Source: Glycomyces amatae (GTDB lineage Bacteria > Actinomycetota > Actinomycetes > Mycobacteriales > Micromonosporaceae). From it: a DNA stretch of 64,000 nt. Below the pieces are notes generated by a model. That model was not told where the DNA came from and searched no databases. It saw only the letters and a list, made by a program, of their open reading frames with translations. A program made the translations under genes and the position numbers. Below, piece after piece: positions 44,009 through 52,108 of the stretch (position 1 is the first letter of the stretch; each line of letters starts with the position of its first letter). The stretch is taken from contig NZ_JAJLQZ010000007.1 in NCBI RefSeq assembly GCF_020991375.1, positions 62,001 through 126,000 of the forward strand, in the 5' to 3' direction.

Positions 44009-44150
44009 CAGAAGGGGAGTAGCTCCCAACGCTGCGGTCGACACACTGGCCCCCTCGGGGGCCCGGCCGCACGGCCTCGGTCCCCGGGGCGAGCGAGACC
44101 TTCGACCAAGGCCGTGCGGCCGGGTCGAGGTCCTGCCTACCCTCCTCCCG
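44009..44150 (+). promoter_or_regulatory. yybP-ykoY manganese riboswitch
   Basis: The leader has the conserved blocks of the yybP-ykoY family in order: AAGGGGAGTAGCTCCC at the 5' side, GGTCGACACACTGG, GAGCGAGACCTTCGACC, and the 3' closing CTGCCTACCC. The conserved GGGGAGTAGC and GAGACCTTCGACC are diagnostic. Members bind Mn2+ and turn on manganese exporters. The -10 TATAGT (43995-44000) places the transcript start next to the aptamer. The exporter gene starts about 28 bases after it. Confidence 0.9.
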
Positions 44151-44177
44151 GCCCTGTCATCGGGAGGAACACCCGCA

Positions 44178-44765
44178 ATGGAAGTCTTCTTCGTCGCCGC
44201 CGCCATCAGCTTCGGCGCGATCTTCGTCGGCGAGCTCGGCGACAAGAGCCAGCTCATGGCCCTCACGTTCGCCACCAGGTACCGGCTCCGCACCGTCGTC
44301 CTCGGGCTCGTCATCGCCATCGGGGCCCTCATCGGCCTCTCCGTCGGCGTCGGCGCCGCCGTCGGCAACCTCCTGCCCACCGACTGGATCCGTCTCGCCG
44401 CCGCCGTCATGTTCATCGGCTTCGGCCTCTGGGGCCTGCGCGCGGGCGCCGACGAGGACGACGACGGCCACGCCGTCAAGGAGCGCCGCTCCGGCCTCCT
44501 CACCGTCGTCACCGCCATGTTCCTCGCCGAGTTCGGCGACAAGACCATGCTCATCGCCATGGGCATGGGCTCCAGCTACAACCCGTGGGGCGTGTGGCTC
44601 GGCGGCACCGCCGGGATGCTCGCCGCCGACCTCCTCGCCGTCTTCGCCGGCGCCTGGGTCGCCAAGCGCGTCCCCGAGAAGGTCGTCCGCTACGTCTCCG
44701 CCGGGCTCTTCCTCGTCATCGGCGTCCTCCTGGGGGTCGAGGCCGTGACGGCGCTCGCGGACTAA
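44178..44765 (+). CDS. GDT1/TMEM165 (UPF0016) family manganese exporter
   Basis: UPF0016 proteins export Mn2+ or Ca2+ by cation/proton exchange. The 195-residue product has six membrane helices in two homologous halves, each with the ExGDK signature: [15 protein letters not shown] and [15 protein letters not shown]. An acidic His-containing loop ([13 protein letters not shown]) separates the halves. The riboswitch directly upstream makes manganese the likely substrate. GGGAGGA precedes the ATG. Confidence 0.94.
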   Translation: MEVFFVAAAISFGAIFVGELGDKSQLMALTFATRYRLRTVVLGLVIAIGALIGLSVGVGAAVGNLLPTDWIRLAAAVMFIGFGLWGLRAGADEDDDGHAVKERRSGLLTVVTAMFLAEFGDKTMLIAMGMGSSYNPWGVWLGGTAGMLAADLLAVFAGAWVAKRVPEKVVRYVSAGLFLVIGVLLGVEAVTALAD

Positions 44766-44775
44766 GCTGGCGGTC

Positions 44776-45240
44776 ATGCCGAAACCGGACGACAACGAGG
44801 ACACCGCCGTCATCTACACCGACGGGGCCTGCTCCGGCAACCCCGGACCCGGCGGGTGGGGCGTCTACTTCAAATGGGGCGACCACGAGAAGGAGCTCTA
44901 CGGGGCCGAGAAGGCCACCACCAACAACCGCATGGAGCTCATGGCCGCCATCCAGGCCCTCGAGACCCTCAAGCGCCCCATGGCGATCGTCCTGTACACC
45001 GACTCCTCCTACGTCCGCAACGGCATCATGACCTGGATGCACGGCTGGAAGCGCAACGGCTGGATCAACGCCAAGAAGGAGCCGGTCAAGAACGCCGACC
45101 TGTGGCGGCGCCTCGACGAGGCCGCCGCCCGCCACCGGGTCGAATGGCGCTGGGTCAAGGGCCACGCCGGCGACCCCGGCAACGAACGCGCCGACAAGCT
45201 CGCCTGCCAGGGCCGCGACGAGGCCGCCGGGCGCCGCTGA
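44776..45240 (+). CDS. rnhA: Ribonuclease HI
   Basis: RNase HI cuts the RNA strand of RNA-DNA hybrids. The 154-residue product has all four DEDD catalytic positions: Asp in [14 protein letters not shown], Glu in [10 protein letters not shown], Asp in [11 protein letters not shown] and Asp in NERADKLA, plus the conserved KGHAGDPGN loop. It begins ten bases after the manganese exporter. RNase H1 uses Mg2+ or Mn2+, but a functional link is speculation. Confidence 0.95.
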   Translation: MPKPDDNEDTAVIYTDGACSGNPGPGGWGVYFKWGDHEKELYGAEKATTNNRMELMAAIQALETLKRPMAIVLYTDSSYVRNGIMTWMHGWKRNGWINAKKEPVKNADLWRRLDEAAARHRVEWRWVKGHAGDPGNERADKLACQGRDEAAGRR

Positions 45241-45242
45241 CC

Positions 45243-45272
45243 GGGCCGGGCGGCCCACATCGCGCCCGGCCC
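45243..45272. terminator. Terminator after rnhA
   Basis: GGGCCGGGCG (45243-45252) pairs perfectly with CGCCCGGCCC (45263-45272) over a ten-base loop. Confidence 0.65.
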
Positions 45273-45311
45273 CCGGCGCCGATCCACGATGAGAATGGAA
45301 CAATCACCACC

Positions 45312-46202
45312 ATGAGCGACCAGGTACCGTCACGATTCTCCGGAGGCGTCGACCTCAGCACCCTCGCCGCCGCCGCGCAGCAGCAGGCCGCGCAGGGCCA
45401 GATGGGACAGCCGCACCAGCACGGCGCGCCCGGCGGCGTCCTCGCCATCGACGTCACCGACGCGACCGTCCAGAGCGAGGTGCTCGAGCGCTCCCTCGAC
45501 GCGCTCGTCATCGTCGCCTTCTGGGCCGATCAGGTCCCCGAGAGCCTCCAGGTCCGCGACCTCCTCCAGCGGCTCGCCGCCGAGGCGAACGGCGCGTGGG
45601 TCCTCGCCAAGGCCGACGTCCTCCAGAACCAGCAGCTCGCCGCCGCCCTCCAGCTCCAGGCCCTCCCCGCCGCCGTCGCGCTCTCCCAGGGCCGCCCGCT
45701 CGACCTGCTCCAGGGCCCGCAGACCGAGCAGGGCCTGCGCCAGTGGATCGGCCGCGTCACCCAGGCCGCCGGGCTCGACGTCCCGCAGCCGGTCGACCCC
45801 GAGCTCGCCGCCGCCGAGAACCTCATGGTCGACGGCGACCTCGACGCGGCCGAGGCCGCCTACGACAAGTACCTCAAGAACCACCCCGCCTCCGGTGAGG
45901 CCGAGGCCGGGATCGCCCAGGTGCGCATGCTGCGCCGCGTCGGGGCCCTCCCCGACAACGCCGTCGCCATCAGCGACGCGGCCCCCGACGACATCGACGC
46001 CGCGCTCGCCGCCGCCGACCTCCAGCTCCTGTCGGGGCAGGCCGAGGCCGCCTACGACCGGCTCATCGCGCTGGTGGCCAAGAACTTCGGCGACGACCGC
46101 GAGCGCGTCCGCAAGCGCCTCGTCGAGCTGTTCACCGTCGCCGGCGTCGACGACCCCGCCGTCGCCAAGGCCCGCCGCAAGCTCAGCTCCGTCCTGTTCT
46201 GA
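45312..46202 (+). CDS. YbbN/CnoX-like thioredoxin-fold protein with TPR tail
   Basis: The family acts as redox-independent or redox-sensing chaperones. The 296-residue product has a Gln-rich N-terminus, a thioredoxin fold (about residues 38-150; LVIVAFWADQVPESLQVRDLL) in which the CxxC site is replaced by DQVP, and a C-terminal tetratricopeptide-like domain (LMVDGDLDAAEAAYDKYLK and later repeats). It resembles actinobacterial co-chaperedoxins. The ATG at 45312 follows no strong ribosome site; an upstream frame exists but is antisense-like. Confidence 0.88.
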   Translation: MSDQVPSRFSGGVDLSTLAAAAQQQAAQGQMGQPHQHGAPGGVLAIDVTDATVQSEVLERSLDALVIVAFWADQVPESLQVRDLLQRLAAEANGAWVLAKADVLQNQQLAAALQLQALPAAVALSQGRPLDLLQGPQTEQGLRQWIGRVTQAAGLDVPQPVDPELAAAENLMVDGDLDAAEAAYDKYLKNHPASGEAEAGIAQVRMLRRVGALPDNAVAISDAAPDDIDAALAAADLQLLSGQAEAAYDRLIALVAKNFGDDRERVRKRLVELFTVAGVDDPAVAKARRKLSSVLF

Positions 46203-46221
46203 CCAAGGGCCGCAACCTGAT

Positions 46222-46256
46222 CGAACCTCCACGTCCCCCGGTGACGTGGAGGTTCG
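46222..46256. terminator. Terminator after the YbbN-like gene
   Basis: A perfect 14-bp stem (46222-46235 with 46243-46256) has the loop CCCCGGT, 20 bases after the stop. Confidence 0.78.
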
Positions 46257-46387
46257 TCCGTTCGGAGGGTCGCGGCGGTCCCGGACCGGCCGTACATTCG
46301 AACAGTGAGATCCGCGTTCGACTCCTGGTGCGGGGGCGGTTCGCTGTGTCAAGCTAGCGTGGCCGGTCCGGGGTGGGGAGGTGAGCG

Positions 46388-47302
46388 TTGCCAGCGACTC
46401 GATCGAGGCGCATAGCGGTGCTCGACGCGCCCTCCAACCTGGGGCTGCGCCCGCCCACCCCCCACACCGTCCCCGGCTGCGCCAAGGCCCCCGGCGCCCT
46501 GCGCGACCACCGGCTGCTCTCGCGCCTCAACGCCGTCGACGCCGGCTGCCTCACGCCCCCGCGCTTCGACGCCTCCCCCTGGCGCCCCGGCGACGGCGTC
46601 GGCCAGGCCGAGGCCATCGCCGAGTACACCCGCCGCCTCGCCGACCGGGTCGAGCGGCTCTGGCAGGAGCGGCGCTTCCCGCTCGTCCTCGGCGGCGACT
46701 GCTCGGTCCTCCTGGGCCCGGCCCTCGCGGCCCGGCGCCGCACCGAACGCGACCGCCAGCCCCGCGGCCTGGTCTTCATCGACGCCCACTCCGACTTCCG
46801 CCACCCCGGGAACTCCCAGTACGTCGGCGCGGCCGCCGCCGAGGAGCTCGCGCTGGCGACCGGCCGCGGCCAGCCCGACCTGACCGACATCGGCGGCCTG
46901 CGGCCCTATGTGGACATCGATCATCTCGTGATGCTCGGGCTGCGCTCCGACGACCCGCACCGGGTCGAGCTGGAGGCCACCGGGATCGCGGTGCGGACCG
47001 TCCCGGCCCTGCGCGCGGGCGGCGTGGGCCGCAGCGCCGAGTGGGCCCTGGACGCGGTCGGCGAGGTGGCGACGTTCTGGCTCCACGTGGACGTGGACGT
47101 GCTCGACCCCTCGGTGATGCCCGCGGTCGACGGCCCGGCCCCGGGCGGCATCTCGCTGGGGGAGCTGAGCCAGATCGTGACGACCTGCGCCGCGGACGAC
47201 CGCTGCGCGGGCATGGACCTCACGGTCTTCGACCCCGACTACGACCCCGACGGCGAGTACGCCAAGGCCCTCGCCGACCTCCTGGTCGAGGCCCTCCAGT
47301 AG
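46388..47302 (+). CDS. Arginase/agmatinase/formiminoglutamase family hydrolase
   Basis: Enzymes of this family hydrolyse guanidino groups at a dimanganese site. The 304-residue product has the metal-ligand motifs GGDCSVLLG, FIDAHSDFRHP and HVDVDVLDPSVMP, and a C-terminal DLTVFDPDYD. Overall form is closest to arginase, but the substrate loop is not decisive. The start is TTG at 46388, six bases after GGGGAGG. The manganese exporter two genes upstream makes a metal theme possible but unproven. Confidence 0.88.
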   Translation: MPATRSRRIAVLDAPSNLGLRPPTPHTVPGCAKAPGALRDHRLLSRLNAVDAGCLTPPRFDASPWRPGDGVGQAEAIAEYTRRLADRVERLWQERRFPLVLGGDCSVLLGPALAARRRTERDRQPRGLVFIDAHSDFRHPGNSQYVGAAAAEELALATGRGQPDLTDIGGLRPYVDIDHLVMLGLRSDDPHRVELEATGIAVRTVPALRAGGVGRSAEWALDAVGEVATFWLHVDVDVLDPSVMPAVDGPAPGGISLGELSQIVTTCAADDRCAGMDLTVFDPDYDPDGEYAKALADLLVEALQ

Positions 47303-47308
47303 CCGCGG

Positions 47309-47596
47309 CTACCGGGCCTTGGCCCGCCACTTGTCGAACGCCTCCTGGAGCGCCTCCACGGAGTGGACGTAGGTGCCGCGGCCGCCGTGGCGCAGCGAGG
47401 TGCCGCCCGGTTCGGCCCGCACCAGGTCCACGCCGTGCAGGTGCAGCAGGGCCGAGCGGACCACGGGGTCGCCGATCTCGCCGTCGCGCTCCTCGACCCA
47501 GGGGCGCGCCCAGGCGTGGGCCTCCTCGCGGGTGGTCTCGCCGGCGATGACCTTGCGCCACTGCCCGGCGACGGCGTCGCGGTCGGGTGCTGCCAT
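47309..47596 (-). CDS. Conserved hypothetical protein, 95 residues
   Basis: I do not recognise a named family. The product is soluble and mostly helical, with VAGQWRKVIAGETTREEAHAWARPWVEE-type sequence read in two parts and LLHLHGVDLVRAEPG in the middle; the C-terminus is EALQEAFDKWRAKAR. The size and Trp/Glu-rich helical makeup recall small immunity-like proteins, but no toxin gene is adjacent. The ATG at 47596 follows AAGGA; a longer frame to 47653 is less likely. It converges on the arginase gene six bases away. Confidence 0.62.
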   Translation of the reverse strand: MAAPDRDAVAGQWRKVIAGETTREEAHAWARPWVEERDGEIGDPVVRSALLHLHGVDLVRAEPGGTSLRHGGRGTYVHSVEALQEAFDKWRAKAR

Positions 47597-47839
47597 GACC
47601 AGTCCTTCCGGTCTCCGTGCGCGATCCGCCGCTGGAGGACCGCGCCATTCCATGTCCCGACCACCGTAACCCGTCCTCCCGTCCCGCCGGGCCGGTTGCG
47701 GGCGGACGGCGCCGCCGGCCCGCCGGCGTTCGACGCGGACCCGGCTTTAAATGTGTTGATGACCGCCCCTCGGCCATAGGAACATTGACACCGCAACTCG
47801 GCCGGTTGTCCACAATGTTCCCTCCGGAAGGAGCCCCCA

Positions 47840-49693
47840 ATGTCCTTCACCGACCTCAAGTCAGGCGCGGCTCCGATCCGCCTGTGGGGCGACGTCGACT
47901 CGGTCGAACCGCAGGCCCGCGGTCAGCTGGGCAACATCGCCAGGCTGCCCTGGGTCCACGGTGTGGCCGTCATGCCCGACGTGCATTACGGCATCGGCGC
48001 CACGGTCGGCTCGGTCATCGCCATGCGCGGCGCGGTGTCGCCCGCCGCGGTCGGCGTCGACATCGGCTGCGGCATGACCGCGCAGCGGACCTCCCTGACC
48101 GCCGAGGACCTGCCCGACGATCTCGGGCGGCTCCGCTCGGCGATCGAGGCCGCGATCCCGGCGGGCCAGGCGATGCACAAGAGCTCGGTCGACACGGGGC
48201 ACCTCAAGACCGGCCTGCACGGCTGGCACGGGTTCTGGTCCGGCTTCGACGGCCTCGCTCCCCAGGTGGCCCGCCGCACCGAGGCGAAGGCGATGAAGCA
48301 GCTCGGCACCCTGGGCGGCGGCAACCACTTCATCGAGATATGTCTATCTGACGATGGACAGGTCTGGCTCATGCTGCACTCCGGTTCCCGCTACGTCGGC
48401 AACGCCCTGGCCCAGCACCACATCGAGAAGGCCAAGGGCCTGCCGCACAACGCCGACCTGCCGGATCCCGACCTCGCGGTGTTCGTCGCCGACACGCCCC
48501 AGATGGAGGCGTACCGGCGCGACCTGTTCTGGGCCCAGGAGTACGCCCGGCGCAACCGGGCCGTCATGATGGCGCTGCTGCGCCAAGTGGTGAAGAAGCG
48601 GTTTCCCAAGGCCCGCTTCGAGGACGAGATCTCCGTGCACCACAACTACGTGGCCGAGGAGACCCATGACGGCCAGGAGCTCCTGGTCACCCGGAAGGGC
48701 GCGATCCGCGCCGGGCTGGGGGACATGGGGGTCATTCCGGGGTCGATGGGCGCCTCGAGCTTCATCGTGCGGGGCCTCGGCAACGCCGACGCCTACGAGT
48801 CGGCCTCCCACGGGGCGGGCCGGAAGATGAGCCGGAGCGCGGCGCGCAAGCGCTTCACCGCCGAGGACCTCATCGCCCAGACCGAGGGTGTCGAGTGCCG
48901 CAAGGACGCGGGCGTCGTCGACGAGATCCCCGCGGCCTACAAGGACATCGAGGAAGTGATGGCCGCCCAGTCCGACCTCGTCGAGATCACGGCCCGCCCC
49001 GAAAACCGGTGTCGCTCCGCGGGCCGGGTCCGTATGCTCCCGCGTGTGGAATTCGACGAACTGCGCGGCCTGACCCACCGCGAGGCGGCGGGCGCGCTGC
49101 TCGCCGACGGGTGGGACGTCTGCGGCATCGGCGACTGGGCCTTCGTGTGGCGCTCCCCCGACGGCACCCGGGTCGCCCGGGTGTGCGCGTTCGAGCCCGC
49201 CTACGGGATCTTCGTCACCCTGTGCCGCAACCTCGACGGGCATCCGATGCTGCCCCGGATCGACTTCGACGCCCCGCTGCCCGGCGGCGGGCGGCTGACG
49301 GTGATGGAGGCGCTGCTCCCGGCCGAGGCCGCGGTGCGGGACGAGCTGACCGCCCGCTGGGAAGCCGGCGAGCCCTCCGACCCGGTCGCCGCGGTGCGCG
49401 CGGAGGCCGAGCGGCTGAATGCCGAGGCCGCGCTCGCGGTGCCGTTCTGGGGCGGGATCGACCGCAACCCCGGGAACGTCATGCGCCGCGTCGGCGGCGG
49501 CCCGGTGTTCGTGGACCTCTTCTTCGCGGAGGGCCTGGACATCTACCGGACCCTGCTGGAGGACCCCGAGGCCGTGGCCGCCGCGTTCCCGCCCGAGGAG
49601 CGGGCGTTCCTCTGCGAGATCGCGGCCGTCGTCCGCCGGTCCGAGCCCGAGGAGATCGCCGCGATCCGGGCGGCGGCCGACCGGATCCGCTAG
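47840..49693 (+). CDS. rtcB: RtcB RNA ligase fused in frame to a kinase-like domain
   Basis: RtcB joins RNA 2',3'-cyclic phosphate and 5'-OH ends with GTP and manganese. Residues 1 to about 383 are RtcB with Cys77 (VDIGCGM), GGGNHF (His163), His180 in LMLHSGSR, His267/268 and the guanylated His324 (SHGAGR). The usual C-terminal end, which carries a conserved Lys in VKG, is replaced by TARPENRCRSAGRVRM. Residues 403-617 form a kinase-like fold with VARVCAFEP and a catalytic-loop-like DRNPGNVMRR followed by VFVDLFF. A TATGCT box and a GTG at 49046 suggest that this half was, or still is, a separate leaderless gene (49046-49693). Confidence 0.82.
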   Translation: MSFTDLKSGAAPIRLWGDVDSVEPQARGQLGNIARLPWVHGVAVMPDVHYGIGATVGSVIAMRGAVSPAAVGVDIGCGMTAQRTSLTAEDLPDDLGRLRSAIEAAIPAGQAMHKSSVDTGHLKTGLHGWHGFWSGFDGLAPQVARRTEAKAMKQLGTLGGGNHFIEICLSDDGQVWLMLHSGSRYVGNALAQHHIEKAKGLPHNADLPDPDLAVFVADTPQMEAYRRDLFWAQEYARRNRAVMMALLRQVVKKRFPKARFEDEISVHHNYVAEETHDGQELLVTRKGAIRAGLGDMGVIPGSMGASSFIVRGLGNADAYESASHGAGRKMSRSAARKRFTAEDLIAQTEGVECRKDAGVVDEIPAAYKDIEEVMAAQSDLVEITARPENRCRSAGRVRMLPRVEFDELRGLTHREAAGALLADGWDVCGIGDWAFVWRSPDGTRVARVCAFEPAYGIFVTLCRNLDGHPMLPRIDFDAPLPGGGRLTVMEALLPAEAAVRDELTARWEAGEPSDPVAAVRAEAERLNAEAALAVPFWGGIDRNPGNVMRRVGGGPVFVDLFFAEGLDIYRTLLEDPEAVAAAFPPEERAFLCEIAAVVRRSEPEEIAAIRAAADRIR

Positions 49694-50286
49694 TCGCGGG
49701 CCCTGATCAAGGGCATGACGATCTCGTCGAGCATCTCGGCGATGACCGATTCGGAGGCCGGGCGGCCCTTCATGAGGAAGTGCTGGGTCAGCATGCTCGG
49801 GGCGAGGTTCACGATGCGCGGATGGAGGGCCTCGGGCCGCACGGTGCCGTTCGCGATACCGGCTTCCAGGATCTTGGCGAAGACGCGGATGCGGGGCTGC
49901 TCGATCGCCTCGCGGACCTTCTCGGCCTCCTCCTCGTCGGAGGTGGGGCGCAGTTCGCCCACCCAGCCGCGCAGCACCTCGCCCCCGGGCCCGTTCTGGT
50001 TCTCCGCGATGCGGCGCATGACCCGCTCCATGTCGTCCCTGACGGCGCCGCTGGGCTCGAACGCGGTGTCGATCGCGGTCGCCTTGTAGCGGGCCGCGGC
50101 CCGGATCAGATGGGCCCGGTCGGGCCAGCGCTTGTACAGCGAGGCCTTCCCGGCCTTGGCGCGCGCCGCCACGGCCTCCATGCGGAGGTTGGCGTAGCCG
50201 ACCTCGGCGAGCTCCTCCAGGGCGGCCTCGAAGATCGCGCGTTCGAGGTCGTCGCCGCGTCGGCGCCCCGCTGTGGACTCGGTCAC
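49690..50286 (-). CDS. TetR-family repressor
   Basis: The 198-residue product has the TetR helix-turn-helix near the N-terminus (EVGYANLRMEAVAARAKAGK followed by ASLYKRWPDR) and a variable ligand-binding helical domain. The GTG at 50286 is chosen because AAGGAG lies about five bases upstream. The ATG at 50319 is rejected since it falls inside the operator palindrome and has no ribosome site. It is divergent from a drug-type MFS gene, the standard arrangement for a local efflux repressor. Confidence 0.88.
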   Translation of the reverse strand: MTESTAGRRRGDDLERAIFEAALEELAEVGYANLRMEAVAARAKAGKASLYKRWPDRAHLIRAAARYKATAIDTAFEPSGAVRDDMERVMRRIAENQNGPGGEVLRGWVGELRPTSDEEEAEKVREAIEQPRIRVFAKILEAGIANGTVRPEALHPRIVNLAPSMLTQHFLMKGRPASESVIAEMLDEIVMPLIRARD

Positions 50287-50300
50287 CAGACTCCTTTCAA

Positions 50301-50321
50301 TAGTGAACGATTCGTTCACTA
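50301..50321. promoter_or_regulatory. TetR operator, 21-bp perfect palindrome
   Basis: TAGTGAACG-ATT-CGTTCACTA has nine-base perfect arms. It lies 15 bases upstream of the TetR start and in the 150-base region shared with the MFS gene. A further half-site CGTTCACT occurs at about 50349-50356. Confidence 0.82.
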
Positions 50322-50450
50322 AATGCTAGCGTGTAATACGAGACGCGTCGTTCACTGCAACCGCGTCCCGAACACCACCACGTCACCGGCCGCCGGGTCC
50401 GCCGTCCGTGCCCCCCGGTCTTCCTCCGCAACACCATAGGAGGCCGTCTC

Positions 50451-52025
50451 TTGACCGCCGCAACCGACGCCCCGCCAGCACCGATGACCCACCGCGAGGT
50501 CCTGCGAGCCCTGTCCGGGCTGCTCATGGTCCTCTTCGCGGCGATGGTCTCGTCCACGGTCGTCTCCGTCGCCCTCCCGCAGATCGTGGGCTCGCTCAAG
50601 GGGACGCAGTCGCAGTACACCTGGGTCGTCACCGCCACGCTCCTCGCGAGTACCGCCTCGACCCCCGTCTGGGGCAAGCTCGCCGACCTGTTCGACAAGA
50701 AGCGGCTGCTCCAGGTCGCCATCGTCATCTTCGCCGCCGCCTCGCTCGCGTGCGGCCTAGTGGAGAACACCGGGCAGCTCATCGCCCTCCGCGCCGTCCA
50801 GGGCCTCGGCATGGGCGCCCTCCAGGTGCTCGTGCAGGTCATCATCGGCGCCATGGTCAGCCCCAAGGAGCGCGGCCGCTACAACGGCTACCTCGGCGGC
50901 GTCATGGCCGTCTCGACCGTCGGCGGGCCGCTGCTCGGCGGCGCCATCACCGACACCGACTGGCTCGGCTGGGAGTGGTGCTTCTTCCTCGCCGTCCCGA
51001 TCTGCGTGATCGCCTTCTTCATGCTCTCGCGCACCCTGCACCTGGCCGAGACCAAGAAGCCCGACACCAAGGTCGACTACGTCGGCGCGACCCTCATCGC
51101 CGCGGGCGTCAGCCTCCTGCTCCTGTGGGTCACCTTCGTCGGCAACGACTTCGACTGGATCTCCTGGCAGAGCGCCGCGATGGTCGCCGGCTCGGTCGTC
51201 CTCCTCGGCGCGGCCACCGTGGTCGAGAGCAAGGTCCGCGAGCCCGTCGTCCCGCTGCACGTCATCAAGCGCCGCGACCCGGCCCTGGCCGTCGTCGCGA
51301 GCCTCGCGGTCGGCATGGCCATGTTCGGCGGCGCGGTCTTCCTCGGCCAGTACTTCCAGATCTCGCGCGGCTTCTCGCCGACCGAGGCGGGCCTGCTGAC
51401 CATCCCGATGATGTTCGGCGTCCTGGTCGCCTCGGCCGTGGCCGGGCGCCTCGTGTCGCAGTCGGGCAAGGTCAAGCCGTACATCCTCACGGGCACGCTG
51501 GTCCTCACCGCCGGCTTCGGGATGCTCGCGACCATCGACCACACCACGTCGCTGGTGTTCATGGGCGTCGGCATGTTCCTCGTCGGCACCGGCGTCGGCA
51601 TGTCCATGCAGAACCTGGTCCTGGTCGTCCAGAACTCGGTGCCGCTGCGCGAGCTCGGCGCGGCCTCGGGCGCGATCACGTTCTTCCGCTCGCTGGGCGG
51701 GACGATCGGCGTCTCGGTCCTCGGCGCGGTCCTGGCCAACCAGGTCGCCGACAAGATCGCCTCCGGCCTGGCGGCCCTCGGCATCGACGCGGGCGCGGGC
51801 GGCGGCGCCGGCGACCTCGACCTGGAGGCCATGCCCGGCCCGGTCGCCGAGGTCGTGCGGGCCGCCTACGGCGACGCCACCGGCCACCTGTTCATGATCT
51901 CGGCCTGCATCGCGGTCGCCGGGTTCCTCGCGGCCCTGTTCCTCAGCCCCGTGGAGCTGCGGGAGACCGTGGACCTGCCCGAGCAGATCGCCCTGGGCGA
52001 GGAGACCGTCCTCGGGGCGAAGTAG
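50451..52025 (+). CDS. EmrB/QacA-type (DHA2) MFS multidrug transporter
   Basis: DHA2 transporters export drugs by proton antiport. The 524-residue product has about fourteen membrane helices, motif A (GKLADLFDKKRLL), motif C-like GGVMAVSTVGGPLLGG, and a long loop with GAGGGAGDLDLE before the last helices. The TTG start at 50451 follows AGGAGG. Expression is presumably lifted when the divergent TetR protein binds an effector. Confidence 0.92.
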   Translation: MTAATDAPPAPMTHREVLRALSGLLMVLFAAMVSSTVVSVALPQIVGSLKGTQSQYTWVVTATLLASTASTPVWGKLADLFDKKRLLQVAIVIFAAASLACGLVENTGQLIALRAVQGLGMGALQVLVQVIIGAMVSPKERGRYNGYLGGVMAVSTVGGPLLGGAITDTDWLGWEWCFFLAVPICVIAFFMLSRTLHLAETKKPDTKVDYVGATLIAAGVSLLLLWVTFVGNDFDWISWQSAAMVAGSVVLLGAATVVESKVREPVVPLHVIKRRDPALAVVASLAVGMAMFGGAVFLGQYFQISRGFSPTEAGLLTIPMMFGVLVASAVAGRLVSQSGKVKPYILTGTLVLTAGFGMLATIDHTTSLVFMGVGMFLVGTGVGMSMQNLVLVVQNSVPLRELGAASGAITFFRSLGGTIGVSVLGAVLANQVADKIASGLAALGIDAGAGGGAGDLDLEAMPGPVAEVVRAAYGDATGHLFMISACIAVAGFLAALFLSPVELRETVDLPEQIALGEETVLGAK

Positions 52026-52028
52026 ACC

Positions 52029-52075
52029 GACGAGAACGGGCCCGGGCGCTATATGCGCCCGGGCCCAGTCTCGTC
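52029..52075. terminator. Bidirectional terminator between MFS and WXG genes
   Basis: GACGAGA pairs with TCTCGTC and, after a two-base bulge on each side, GGGCCCGGGCGC with GCGCCCGGGCCC over the loop TATAT. It sits between convergent genes. Confidence 0.8.
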
Positions 52076-52108
52076 GCGGTCCGGTCCTCCGCCGGAGCGG
52101 TGTCCCGG

